Assembly: GCA_004352715.1 (NCBI GenBank)
Contig: SCFE01000058.1
Span: 89,292 to 153,291 of the forward strand
From: Hofstenia miamia
Taxonomy: Eukaryota; Xenacoelomorpha; Acoela
Reading direction: 5' to 3'
DNA length: 64,000 nucleotides
This document shows positions 38,280-49,900 of the stretch, piece after piece. Within the stretch, counting starts at the first letter, position 1. The number at the start of each line of letters is the position of its first letter. Position numbers and translations under genes: made by a program. The notes beneath the pieces are model-generated. The model did no database searches. It was not told the origin of the DNA and saw only the letters and a list, made by a program, of their open reading frames with translations.

Positions 38280-39070
38280 ATACCAAGGGAATATCTAATT
38301 GCAACGTTACACTAACAGTGAAAGCAGAAAACCCACGTAATGTCTACAGACATGCAAAAACACATTAACCAAATAAACTGAAAAAGATGTGAAAGGTCAA
38401 AAAAAGATGTAAAAGTCTAAAAACGTGTATAAACAAAAAGAAATGTAAAAATTCAACTAATGGAAAAGAAGACTGACATTTAAAGTCTAAAACTGTGTAA
38501 ACTAATGTATAACAGTGTATAAAGAAATCATGTATGTGTATAAGTCCTATTAATAGCATTGCATGTATAATTTTTTAGAAAACAAAATTGTGGCTTTTTA
38601 CATAAACCATTTTGAAATGTTTGGAAAACAGGTATGCTTTTATCACGTTAGTCTTTATTTCATATGCTTGTAATGTTTAAGTCTTATATTTTGGATATTA
38701 GTGAAAAATGAATTAAGTTACAGCAACTGTATCCATAGGTTAATCATTAAAAATGCATGGAATTTTTTATGGATGAGAAAATTATTTATTTTCAAAATGT
38801 AACATAAGTTTTCTCAATAGTCATCAAACATGATGTAGTGTCACATATATTAACAAAAAACAGATGTGCATGTAATAAGCAAGGTAAAATAAAGCGTGCA
38901 AACTAAATTGGCCCTTGTAAATATCATAAACTAGTGAGTCACAATAGAAACTAATAAATTGTGTCTAACACCCCCAGGAAAAGTTTATGAATCATTTTCA
39001 ACATCTCATATTCATGAATCATCAACTACGTCACTTTGTGATCTCTCCCCTGCTTGTGTGTAGACCAATC
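38280..39070 (-). repeat. AT-rich repeat family, inverted arm E
   Basis: Reverse-complement relative of 24470-25400 and of arm C. Its outer end (GTCACTTTGTGATCTCTC near 39030) mirrors CACAAAGTGACG at 24495. With arm C it brackets a second inverted-repeat structure. An internal run at 38330-38530 repeats words such as GATGTAAAAGTCTAAAAACG in loose 15-20 base steps. Confidence 0.6.
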
Positions 39071-39739
39071 AGATTTGTGACTTCAAGTCTCCCTCATATT
39101 AACTACTATGGTGTCATTGAAAACTGTGTAATTTTCAAAAGAAATACCTAGAATCTCATCTAATATAAAGATACCACTTCTGAAAATTTCTAATGGTTGT
39201 TAAACTAATATCTAAGTTTATATTCCAATTCTTAACAATAATTGAAAAAGGACTACTGCATATTTAGCCTATTGACGAATTTGATTAATAGTGAAATTTT
39301 TAAGAATTTTTGACAAATACAAAGCAAATATATGCAAAAGTAATAAAATTCAACTTTAAACACAATTTACTAACTCATAAAATCAATAAATAACTTCCAG
39401 AAATCAAAAATGCAATATTTTACAGAGGATATAACACTATTTTAATTAATTCTATATTTTGAGACTGTTGTCATAGGACAGAGTGGGAGGATTTCTACAA
39501 ATGTCATTGGGAAAATAACATACAATAAGATTTTCAATTTTCAAGTTATAATGATTAAGTGTGGTTACGTATATAATACTTAATAATAACCTATGATAAT
39601 TTGGACAATTTTTGCTATTACCTTTATATTACAGATTACCAACTATTGCTTGCTTCACTAAGAATTTGACAAAGAGGGAGCTGAAGGAAAGAATCCTCCC
39701 GCTTTGTGGCAGTTTTATAGGACGCCTATAATAATAATA

Positions 39740-41500
39740 AGAGTCAAAAGCAATTTATTTTTTGCCTAATACATAATAAATCTATAAACTACAAAAACAC
39801 TACAATAACTATTTACAAAATTATGATATATTATTTGCGCACTGTAAATATTTATTCCACCAAGTGAATTTTGAATATTGAATAGTAATATTTTTATTCT
39901 TTCCTTTGGTGAATTATAGAGAGACTGACTTAGATTGTGCCACTTCTTTGTTGCAATATATGTAAATGAATTGGGAAATATGCTATGTAACTTTTTAGTG
40001 CATTTACTAGAAATAATGTAATTGTTTAAAAAAATTAACAATAAGAGTCAAAGCAAATTATTGCTATATAAAGCAAATACAAAACTACAAAATACCAGCT
40101 ATATGTATTTAGATAATAATAAATATTTATTAATATAAATATGTGTGTGAGTGTGTATGCGTGGATTTCTAGCGCCATGCAAATTTTTTGAAAATGTATA
40201 GTTCCAAATGAGCCAAAATAATAGGCCAAAGCTCAGTTCAAGCCCATGTTTGGCAGCTTAGGCCCAGCCTAAACCCAAAAAAATATAAAAAAGCCCAAGC
40301 CCAGACCAAATACAAAGGAAATGGCCCAAGCCCAACCCAGTTCCAAGAGAACTATCCAAATAATAATAAGATCTAAAACATTTTGATTGACAATCCGCAG
40401 TGCTGGCTGATATCAATAGTTTCAATACCTCCATCTTTTCAGGAGTATTCAAGCTTTTTCTTAAAGGCCAGCATGCGAGAAATCTTTCAGACTGTGACAA
40501 TGTTGCCTGAATTCAGAATACTTTTCTAGCAATTCTTAAAATAAAAATAAATTGGCGGCCCAAGCCCAGCCCAGGCCCAAATAGAAATAGAAAAACGGCC
40601 TAAACACGACACAAGCCTAACGGCCCAGCCCACTTGCAAATCTGGTGTAGTTTGTTATTGTCACTAAGTATGCAGTGTCTATTAAAGAGGAATGTGCCCA
40701 ATTTTTTTCTGAATTTTTTCAATTTTTTTCGATTATAATTTCATTATCTAGGTTATTCCATAATTTAGTTGCTGTATGGTGAAAACTGTCAGAGTTTTTA
40801 TCTAAGCATAAAACCTTTGAGAATGTTCATTTAATTTTAGAAATGAAATTGACGGTTGACCAAATTTAAATAGTATTGATAACATATGCATTTGAATTTG
40901 GCTATAAGGAGATAATATTTTGTATTTTAATCAATAGTCGTATGCATTACTATGTTTTTGCGCGAAATTGAGCTTCTAAGAGACCATTTGAAAGTTTTAG
41001 AGATAAGAATTCGATATTCCGAATTTATCTTTGTGAAGAGAAATAAGTAGTGTTGAAAGTATGATAAGCAGAATGTATTTAATAACTGTTTGTGATATGT
41101 ATTTGGAATATTTTGAAGATAGTAATGATCCCTAAGACCGGAAGCCATTTTCTTAATTTTAGCTGATAAGAATCGTTCAAAATTTAAGTCATTGTCACTT
41201 CTTTTCCTGCTTACTAGTTCATTTGATAAAGCAAATTTAGGTTTTACTTTTCAGCATTAATTGGTGCCGCTTTATTGATTGCATTGCAAATTTCTTTTGA
41301 AATATAATTAATCATGCAAGATCCAAATTGTAAAGCCTATATGTACATAAACAAAATGTTTTCAAAAGCCCTTCCATTATTTCGACTGAGTAATTTAGAT
41401 AAGTCCTTGTAAAAATTCATTTAAAATGGTTCGTTTTATTAGTTATATTGCTTATGTTAATGGGTCAAGTTATTTTGACCATACCCTAAATTAAACTAAT
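39740..41500 (-). pseudogene. LINE 3' coding part, minus strand, split by a hAT-like insert
   Basis: Read right to left: a segment near 41330-41160 (ISKEICNAINKAAPIN), then 41148-40927 with KMASGLRDHYYLQNIP and a basic stretch (KWSLRSSISRKN), then after an interruption the C-terminal end at 40041-39766 (FPNSFTYIATKKWHNLSQSL). These fit the thumb and C-terminal region of a Jockey/CR1-like LINE. The GCCCAAGCCC-rich segment 40236-40645 separates the halves. The 41.5-40.5 kb half occurs again at 42022-43055. Confidence 0.55.
40236..40645. mobile_element. GCCCAAGCCC-rich hAT-like non-autonomous element
   Basis: Both ends are made of degenerate CCCAAG/GCCCAG words (40236-40350 and 40555-40645). 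The right end is GCCCACTTGCAAATCTG, whose inverse is CAGATTTGCAAGTGGGC, the CAG-plus-hexamer style of hAT ends. The interior includes a small minus-strand frame with no clear domain. A second right end is at 42080-42172. Confidence 0.45.
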
Positions 41501-41663
41501 GAATTTTGACTCAAAATAAACCAAGTTCTTTTGAGCTATAGATGCGCCTAACCCAACCCAAAGATGTGTCAGTGTTACCCCCATACTACCAAACTAAACA
41601 TGGATTCATATGGCTTCATTGAAAATATCCACGAATACATTTGAAAAAAAATAACGCATATAT

Positions 41664-42008
41664 ACAGGGTGAGCAAAAAGTAACTGTGGACCAAATTATA
41701 ATGCTGAAAAATATGTTCTCATTACATACAAAAGGTGCAGGAAATGTGAATAAATAGAAAATGTGAATAAGCTAAATGTTGCTAACAAACAAACAAACAA
41801 ACTCAGCGTCATCTATAGAAGGTGTTGCATATGCCCACCATTGACGTTTTTGCACAACTCAATCCGCCTCAGCATGTTAGTGAACACTTTATCCAAAGTA
41901 TCTGGAGATAACTGTAATATCTGCTGAGTAATAGCGTTCTTGAGCTCATCGATTGACTGTGGATTGGACGCATACACCCAGCCCTTGGGAGCCCCCCACA
42001 AGAAGAAG
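41664..42008 (-). pseudogene. mariner transposase C-terminal stub
   Basis: The left terminal repeat, TACAGGGTGAGCAAAAAGTA, starts at 41664 next to TA. The minus strand then encodes, from 42008 to 41813, a mariner C-terminus: SNPQSIDELKNAI, a helix LDKVFTNMLRRIELC, and NGGHMQHLL at the stop. The rest of the transposase is missing because the sequence breaks at the single N (42009). Family is clear from the GGHxxHLL-type ending and terminal repeat. Confidence 0.8.
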
Positions 42009-43055
42009 NCTTTCAGACTGTGACGATGTTGCCTGAATTCAGAATACTTTTCTAGCAATTCTTAAAATAAAAATAAATTGGCGGCCCAAGCCCAGCCCAG
42101 GCCCAAATAGAAATAGAAAAACGGCCTAAACCCGACACAAGCCTAACGGCCCGGCCCAGCCCACTTGCAACTCTGGTGTAGTTTGTTATTGTCACTAAGT
42201 ATGCAGTGTCTATTAAAGAGGAATGTGCCCAATTTTTTTCTGAATTTTTTCAATTTTTTTCGATTATAATTTCATTATCTAGGTTATTCCATAATTTAGT
42301 TGCTGTATGGTGAAAACTGTCAGAGTTTTTATCTAAGCATAAAACCTTTTGAGAACGTTCATTTAATTTTAGAAATGAAATTGACGGTTGACCAAATTTA
42401 AATAGTATTGATAACATATGCATTTGAATTTGGCTATAAGGAGATAATATTTTGTATTTTAATCAATAGTCGTATGCATTACTATGTTTTTGCGCGAAAT
42501 TGAGCTTCTAAGAGACCATTTGAAAGTTTTAGAGATAAGAATTCGATATTCCGAATTTATCTTTGTGAAGAGAAATAAGTAGTGTTGAAAGTATGATAAG
42601 CAGAATGTATTTAATAACTGTTTGTGATATGTATTTGGAATATTTTGAAGATAGTAATGATCCCTAAGACCGGAAGCCATTTTCTTAATTTTAGCTGATA
42701 AGAATCGTTCAAAATTTAAGTCATTGTCACTTCTTTTCCTGCTTACTAGTTCATTTGATAAAGCAAATTTAGGTTTTACTTTTCAGCATTAATTGGTGCC
42801 GCTTTATTGATTGCATTGCAAATTTCTTTTGAAATATAATTAATCATGCAAGATCCAAATTGTAAAGCCTATATGTACATAAACAAAATGTTTTTAAAAG
42901 CCCTTCCATTATTTCGACTGAGTAATTTAGATAAGTCCTTGTAAAAATTCATTTAAAATGGTTCGTTTTATTAGTTATATTGCTTATGTTAATGGGTCAA
43001 GATATTTTGACCATGCCCTAAATTAAACTAATGAATTTTGACTCAATATAAATTA
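42009..43055. repeat. near-identical direct duplicate of 40478-41514
   Basis: Starts right after a single N at 42009 and repeats the hAT-like right end and LINE half with about 1 percent differences. Then it diverges. A separate 50-base match (ATAATGCTGAAAAATATG...) links 41698-41750 with 43250-43302. Haplotype duplication by the assembler is likely. Confidence 0.92.
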
Positions 43056-43589
43056 AGATTAAAAATTGACAAATGGTGCTGAAAAGTACTTTTATGGTGA
43101 GCAACTTTAAAAACATTAGCACAAACAGTATAGAATTCTCTTGCAAGCGTACTTTGATAATGTCCTTCAATGACTTTTATTGTCTTGAAACATTGACACA
43201 ACCCATTTGTATAAGTTTGTATGCGTCATTATTACTTTTAACCAAAAAATAATGCTGAAAAATATGTTCTCATTACATACAAAAGGTGCAGGAAATGTGA
43301 ATATATTTACCGCCCTGAAATGCTTTACACCTATTGGTTGCTGAGAAATTCTATCTACAGTATACATCTATGCATATGTACTTCATGAAGCACTAACCTT
43401 CATGTATATTTACAATAAAAATACAAACATAGCAGATATAATATTGCACTAAGCTACATAGAGTAGAATTAATGGTCCTCCTCATTACAAGTGTTTCATT
43501 TCCCTGTCATTTTCTGATATTGCATTTTTTTAAATAAAACTATTGTACTTCTGTAAGGCATATTGTAAAGTAAGTATCAGAATATGTTC

Positions 43590-43595
43590 CATATT
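43590..43595. repeat. Polinton target-site duplication, left copy (CATATT)
   Basis: CATATT directly precedes the AGTACTT terminus at 43596 and recurs at 58778-58783 directly after the opposite terminus. Six bases is the known Polinton/Maverick duplication length. Confidence 0.85.
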
Positions 43596-43692
43596 AGTAC
43601 TTAAAAACAGTCTGGTTCCATATATACCCATATAAATAATTATTCAATTATACCCCATTTTAAACTATGCAATTTTTTACATTTTTTTAAAA
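43596..43692. repeat. Polinton left terminal inverted repeat
   Basis: Inverse of 58667-58777. The core TGGTTCCATATATACCC (43613-43629) is matched at the other end with one change, followed by an exact TATAAATAATTATTCAATTA block. Weaker similarity seems to extend inward to about 43800. Confidence 0.88.
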
Positions 43693-44092
43693 AGTCTGCC
43701 CTTTTGCAGACATCCCAAAATGTTTTTGAAGCCACTTGTTGTTCAGAATTTTTACATGAAATTCAGTGCTTCTACACCCTATTTCTTAAGCAAAACATAA
43801 AGCCTGTCAGATGTCCTAACAAAGGGTTTTTCTTTAAGAAATTACAAGTATTTTAAATTGAATAGCAATAGCCCCTACCCAATCCATATTCATTGTAAAA
43901 TCGACCATAACTGTCATGGAGAATTGAATGTGTATGAAAAAAATTGGATACTTCGAAATAAATATTCAAATAGGTTTGTTAAACATTCTTCTCCTGGACC
44001 AATCAAACCAATTTTCTGATCGAATTTTCTAATATATCACTTATAGAAATGTTCTTCTGAAAATTAACCATATAAAGACGTTGGTAAGCTTA

Positions 44093-44323
44093 TCAAGAAT
44101 TGATAATCACAGGATTTAACTTAGGATAATTAAATTTTTGTATTTTAAAGTTATGTAAAATGTATTTTATAACTTCTTTTGGACTGGTTAATTCACATTT
44201 CCTTGTTTCGTTAGAACAACCCATAGATTGTACTCCATACATTTTTTCATTTTCTCCTGTCTCAGTATTATTTACTGTTTTCAGTATAATTGGTTCACTT
44301 ACAATTTGAACTCTTTTACTCAT
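44093..44323 (-). CDS. Polinton minus-strand small gene, unrecognised
   Basis: 76-codon open frame, possibly complete. It starts MSKRVQIV three bases after the shared CTTATATAG motif. It is hydrophilic with several Asn, Glu and Lys and has no domain I recognise. It is the last gene of the minus-strand group before the left terminal repeat. The start motif and position support a real former gene. Confidence 0.45.
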   Translation of the reverse strand: MSKRVQIVSEPIILKTVNNTETGENEKMYGVQSMGCSNETRKCELTSPKEVIKYILHNFKIQKFNYPKLNPVIINS

Positions 44324-44589
44324 ATTCTATATAAGAGATTAGAAAAAACTAATTTCAAAAATTTGTTTTAGGAAGGAAATATGTCAAATTTTGCAAAATC
44401 GACAATTCTTGTGTGAAATATAACACTGAATTACACCATTTGATGTAGCTTGTCCAAATATTCATTTTTTATATTCTAAACTATATGCAAGTTCCTGATG
44501 AATTTTAATTATATTTGCATGATTTTGCTGATTTTGCAAGTTGTGCTTATTCCTTTGGAATATTCCTCTAAGGAATACTTCTGTACCAA

Positions 44590-44860
44590 TTACCTAATAT
44601 TGACAATATTGTAAATCAGAAATATAAGTGTTTTTAAATTTGGTATCGAATTTCATTCCTTTAATGTCATCAGTACTACTATTTAATTCAATGTGATCAG
44701 TTGTGTCAAAATATATATTATTTAAGGAAACAAATGTTTCTTCTATTACTAAATTGTGTACATACAATGCACCAAATTTACTAATTTGGACATAAACATC
44801 TTTTGATTTTTCACAAACTACTCCAAATCTTATTGTTTTTATAGGCCATGCTTCCTTTGG
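44590..44860 (-). pseudogene. Polinton minus-strand structural-type fragment
   Basis: An uninterrupted stretch of about 85 codons without a start. It reads PKEAWPIKTIRFGVV near its beginning, then DVYVQISKFGALYV, and ELNSSTDDIKGMKF. The alternation of short beta-strand-like segments around an ISxxG turn resembles the tip domain of fibre-like proteins, but this is inference only. A stop precedes it, and the upstream part is probably displaced by the LTR-element insertion at about 44.9-47.6 kb. Confidence 0.35.
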
Positions 44861-44899
44861 TTAAGTAAATAAAGTCCACTTGCTAAATAAAATCTAACC

Positions 44900-47546
44900 A
44901 GTTCTAAAAAGAAGAAAAACATGACAATAATCTACTTCATAAAACCAAATGAAATAAAAGCAGATGGTCTGGAAACAAACATTGAGGATACACTAAGACT
45001 AGCAAAAACCTACCACACAAAAATGATCATTATCACAGTGGAAAAAATACCAGAGATCATCACAGAGTTTATATCACAGAGAGACTCGAAAACGTGTTCA
45101 CCAAAGAAAACAAAATGGAAACAATATTGGAACTCATAAACATAGACCTCCAAATCAACGCAATCAAGCAAGCACAGTGACTGATGGTAGAACCAAAAAT
45201 AGCTGTTGATATGTTTTATCAAGTAAAAACAATGGAAATCATAGGAATAGAAAAATATCCAGAAGAGATAGGCAATATCTTCTTAAAATGTAGCATGAAC
45301 CATAGCCTGAGCATCTACAACAAATTGAAGAAGAATGGAAAAGGATGAAAGGAGAAAAACCCATACGTGAAGAATGGCTGCTCATAGATATTAAATCGCC
45401 CATAAAAACATACCACAAAACAGTCAAAGCAGCATTGAATGAAACAAGGAGAGCATATGAGATGGACTCCAAAAGAAATTTCAAAAATATGATTTTCAAT
45501 AAACTAAATGCCCCAGATATCAGAGCAAGGATATCCATATGGATACTCGTGATAGCATTAACAGAAAATTATAAATTAGTACTACCAATGCTTAAAAAAT
45601 AAAGTCAAAAAATTGCGAGAAACAAGAAATATGAGCTAGTGATAGCTACAATCCCAGCCAACATATAAAACTGGATTTTGCAAAGTATAAATTTTACGTC
45701 ACTCTCACCAACCAAGAAAGTATATCAGAAATTCCAAAAATACCTCATGAGACTGCTAACAAAACAACACACTATGGGAAGACCAAGCATAGTAGAACTT
45801 GCCAACAAAACAGGAATATGTCCAAGTGAAATAGACATACTCAGCAATGAAACATAAAAATTTAAGTGGGGAGCCATATCAAACACCAAATTCAGAGCAC
45901 TGAAACAACAGCCATGGGTAACAACATGAAACCTGGTGAGAAGAGAGCAAGCTGAAACTCTAGAGACAATAAAGAAAATAGAAGCAGCAGGCATAAAACA
46001 AATGATAACAAAGGAGATGAAAAGGTACCTAAAAAAATACCCGCAATGTGCTTATACTAAGATAACAAAATGCTTGGAAATAATGAGAAAAGAAGGCCTA
46101 AACTGCCTGATTTATCAAGATGGTTAGCAAATCTCAAAAGGAAATGCAACTGGAAGACATGCTCCTGCAGTCCACAACAATAGTGCTAACACCCAATACA
46201 CAAAGAGAGATCAATAAAATCAACATGGAGAAGTGGGGCAACACAAACTCAACACCCAGTGAAATATCATGGGTAAACACAGATGATGAAAGGCTAATAG
46301 TTGAAATAACTGTCAAACATGAATGAAGAGGCAACATTGTCCAAAGAGTATATGGAGAGGTATATGAGAAAGAGGCAAAGTTATTCATAAAACTATTATG
46401 CACAGAAGCATTCACACAAAATGAAATAAAACAAATGCTGGAACTGCAAAACCAACTCACAGCAAATATAGAGTGCATAACCTCAAAAATAGTCATTAGA
46501 CTAGAGACAGCACAAAATCTAATGAAAAATGGACTAAGAAATTCATTCTGAGAGAACATAAAAAGGCGAAAAATAACTACCCAGCAACATTTGGTATCAC
46601 AACAACATCCAGAATGGAAGGCCCATACCAAGCAATTGAGAACCAGATGATGACATCACTGCTACAGTGCACTCCACTGCCCATGATATCTATACCAATG
46701 CTCTTACCAACATGGAGACTTAAGAATAAAAAAGCAGCCAAAGTGGATTGGCACAAAGAAAATACATATGTCAACACACTACAGCAGGCAGAAGAAAAAA
46801 TAAAAGACAAACAATATATAAAATCAAAAAAGGCACTGCTACATAACAACAACCAAGAAATAATATACATAGAGGGGACAGTAACACCATACAATCTCTA
46901 TAAAGAAGGGGAAGCTATACACAAGCAAATTGAAAAAGTATGAAACAAAATAGAGAAACATCCCATGAAAACAGTAATACTCTTCTCAGGAATCAACAAC
47001 ATAGTCTGGGGCAAGTTGTGGAGTGCAACTTACAAATACTACAACATAATGTGAAGGTTAGAAATATTAACCATGATTAGACTGGGAAAAAGCAAACCAG
47101 AAGAAATCACAAGAGAAGAAGTGTGGAACAACATAAGTTTCTTCTATGATGAAGCCTCAGTATGAAAATCACTAAGATTTACATATGAATTTTTCTACCC
47201 CAACACATCAATACACCCAGATTTGGCACATACCTGCAGAGTGAACACCATCATGAAACTAATGATTGCAATAAAGGACTATGTTTATACAAGAAGTATT
47301 ACAATGAATTCTCCAATAAACATTACAAGCTAAGAAGTATGAGCACCATATTGAAAACATTTTAAAACCAGTCATTCATCAAACATAAAAAAATTCTCAC
47401 ATTGGAAAAAGATATAGTTCTGAAATTAACAAAAGATGAACAATACCAAAACCTCAAATGAGAGATCCTGGAAGCAAACAACTTAATAAGAAGAGCTGCA
47501 GAAATGGTCCATGGAGAGAGAGTAGTCATCCTTAATTAGCTATGCT
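44900..47546 (+). pseudogene. A-rich LTR-retroelement 3' coding remnant, inserted in the Polinton
   Basis: Broken plus-strand frames, strongly A-rich, run up to a polypurine tract at 47547. Longer open pieces are 44921-45139, 45345-45602, 45936-46127, 46120-46326 and 46614-46943; between them the frame can be followed with stops and shifts. No reverse transcriptase, RNase H or integrase motif is visible and I do not recognise the protein. Its place next to the polypurine tract would suit an env-like or third ORF. Base composition is like the gypsy fragment at 1-1568 and unlike the AT-balanced Polinton genes around it, which argues for a separate element. No 5' LTR was seen. Confidence 0.5.
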
Positions 47547-47557
47547 GGAGGGGGAGT
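47547..47557 (+). promoter_or_regulatory. polypurine tract and 3' LTR start
   Basis: GGAGGGGGAG is followed by TGTGGCATAATCTGC. This is the classical junction where plus-strand DNA synthesis is primed and a 3' LTR begins with TG. It stands out sharply in a region with almost no G runs. The 3' end of the LTR was not found. Confidence 0.6.
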
Positions 47558-48100
47558 GTGGCATAATCTGCATGTATGGTCAAATTAAGAGAAACTAAGG
47601 ACACAACTAAGACTAGTAGTATAATAATTTGATTAATATGTAAACACACAATTATTATCCTTTGATTATTTTTTCAATTTTTATACAGTGTAGTTTGATA
47701 TTAATTACATCTGCAAAACCATTTGGCTGATGCTGTGTAAAATTAGTTAATGAAAATGAGGGAAAATCGTCAACAATGTTAAAGAACAGGTACTTGCTGA
47801 TTGTTCAATTGTTTACAAGAATTTGATATAAATATGCAGTAATAGCTATGATTGTGATGAACAAATTTTACTGGATTTACTTTGTTGTTTTAGTCATGTT
47901 TATTTAATGATATTAATGGAAAGCTAAATGTTTTAAGCATGAGAGTAGTCTGCAAGTGGTCCCCAGATCTGGCTAAAGGTATTTTGGAGCAGCTGCATGA
48001 TCCAGCCTTTCAAAATTGCATTACAGCCAGTAGCTGGGACTTCCAATGTGCTCTTAAATTAGGTTTACAAATAGGAATTTTTATCTGTTCTAGCTTTCCC
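47558..48100 (+). repeat. presumed LTR (end unknown) and adjoining AT-rich sequence
   Basis: Starts TGTGGCATAATC after the polypurine tract. No second copy exists in the window, so neither length nor terminal CA can be fixed; the end coordinate is arbitrary. A 65-codon ORF at 47939-48136 shows no domain. Confidence 0.3.
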
Positions 48101-48539
48101 TTTGATAGATTTGCTAATAAGAAATGTCATTCATAATTTACTATAGGCTAACCCTTTTTAGATCCAAATTCTTACATTTTGATTATAAGTCATATGAGGT
48201 GCCTCAAAGCCCCACTCATTGCCAGTCAGCATGTTTGATTATGTGTTAGTAACTTGTTTGATTCTATATCAATTGTTATTTGACTGTCAACCAATGGATG
48301 ATTCCTACTTTCTGTTGATGGCCTTGATTGCTCACATGTACAGAGGGCCTTCATGTACTATTATAAGTGTAGGGATATTATATGTAGGCATCTATAACAA
48401 GCAAATGCATCAAGGTTTTGCTATCAGTCTTTATTTAGCTAACACTAATAACAAGACAATCAATGCCATAAATTAATAGGTTACAAATCACACATTATCA
48501 CTGAGAACACTATCCACACACTATGAGGTCTGTTGGTGA

Positions 48540-48882
48540 ATGCTGTGGTTTCCAAGAAAACTGGAGCAGTTACCAATTGGGATTCATCTCTCTCTCTTGC
48601 ATCAATCTGCGTCAGGTTTTGACCCTCTACCACCACTGACTCCCATCCTAAATAGATTGTAAAAGAGTAACTGGAACCAGAACTGCTGGCATAATGTTAA
48701 TACAACTTGAAATGGAGTGATTATGGAATCTCTCAAACCCTTTGTATACAAGAAAAAGGAGATTTGTCTTAGCAATTATACCTATTTTGCTTAAGTTTAG
48801 GGTTTGACAAGATTCTACACTGGAGATCAAATCTAATGTATTCATTTCTTTCTAGAATTGTTGGATTTCTGAAGTCAGTCAT
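48540..48882 (-). pseudogene. Polinton minus-strand gene remnant with shared start motif
   Basis: Begins MTDFRNPTILERNEYIRF at 48882, five bases after the shared CTTATATAG motif, and is open for about 35 codons before a stop. Further coding-like pieces follow in shifted frames, including SYSFTIYLGWESVVVEGQ at about 48670-48610. Unrecognised; by position and start signal it is a virion- or accessory-type gene of the Polinton. Confidence 0.4.
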
Positions 48883-48949
48883 TTCTACTATATAAGGAAC
48901 AAAGAAAATCTTTTTTTGTGTGAAATGAATTTTACAATAATTTTAAAAA

Positions 48950-49242
48950 TCATGTCCTTATATTGTCGAATGTCTGGTGCTCATTCTTGGAAAACTGTTT
49001 TAATAACATTTTTATCTCCACTCCCTTTTGTTCATTTGGAGTTTCTAAGCTAATCTCAATAATTTGAGGTCTATTAGCTACTTTTGGTGTTTCTAACTTT
49101 TTATTTTTGCTTGTTTCTTGTTTGTTAATAGAATTATCCTTTAAAGGGGAAGTTCCTTTCCCAGTGGTTAAATTTGTTTCCTTTAAGGGGAGAGCATTCT
49201 CTTCCTGTGTGTTAATAAAATTAACCCTCAAATAGTTTTCAT
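48950..49242 (-). pseudogene. Polinton minus-strand low-complexity polar protein
   Basis: The shared motif CTTATATAG lies four bases before an ATG at 49242 whose frame stops after four codons. The long frame (49231-48950, 93 codons) starts just inside and is rich in Lys, Glu, Asn, Thr and Gln, with no hydrophobic core, so likely disordered. One small shift separates start codon and body. It follows the broken structural gene on the same strand. Function unknown. Confidence 0.45.
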
Positions 49243-49669
49243 ATGTCTATATAAGAAAAAAAACTTTCTTTTTTTGTAATTTTAAAACTAATTCTATTTT
49301 ATTAAATTAATCTTATTTGATTAAAAATACTAAGTGAACATGATTATCATCTAAATTAATAATTTGATTTTGGCAGTCAGTAATGTATATTCTTATTTCT
49401 CTTATTTGTGTTGATTTTGTTGAATAATTTGTACAAAAGTTGTTTTGTAAATGGATAACTTGATAATAAATCATTTCTAGTAAAAGTAAACTCTATATCA
49501 CTAGAATTTCTATTATATATGCTATCACTTATCAGAAAACAATGAATTAAAATGTCATCAATTTCTTTTGTAATGTTAGGAATATGATTTGAAATTATAC
49601 TCTCAGTTAACATTAATTTAAAATTACTCCCATAAAATTGATTATTAAAGTCATTAACAAAACCTAGTA

Positions 49670-49678
49670 GATCACATG
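49670..49678. repeat. MULE target-site duplication, left copy
   Basis: GATCACATG, against GATCACATA at 51766-51774: eight of nine bases agree. Nine bases is the usual Mutator-superfamily length. Outside the two copies the broken gene continues in register. Confidence 0.75.
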
Positions 49679-49689
49679 ATTTAGAAAGA

Positions 49690-49900
49690 GAAGGCCAAAA
49701 ATTAAAACACCAAAAATTAAAATCCCAAAGAAATAAAATGCCAAAAATTTTAATCCCAAATAATGAAAATACCAAAGAAATAAAAGATCAAAAACAGACA
49801 GAAATAAAATGCCAAAGAATTAAAATACCAAACAGTGAAAATGCCAAAGAATTAAAATACCAAAAGTGAAAATCCCAAAGAATTAAAATACCAAATTAAG
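49690..49900. repeat. 16-bp minisatellite at the MULE left end
   Basis: Roughly 13 imperfect units such as AAAGAATTAAAATACC and AAAGAAATAAAATGCC in direct order. The inverse array is at 51600-51760. Confidence 0.85.

Noticed and set aside
18330-38530. CRISPR-like or bacterial signals among regularly spaced repeats
   Set aside because: The repeats are diverged tandem or inverted transposon sequence without identical short repeats and unique spacers, and the spliced genes show a eukaryotic nuclear origin.
46134-46894. Minus-strand ORFs of 105-165 codons rich in Ser, Cys and Phe
   Set aside because: They are antisense shadows of the A-rich plus-strand retroelement frames.
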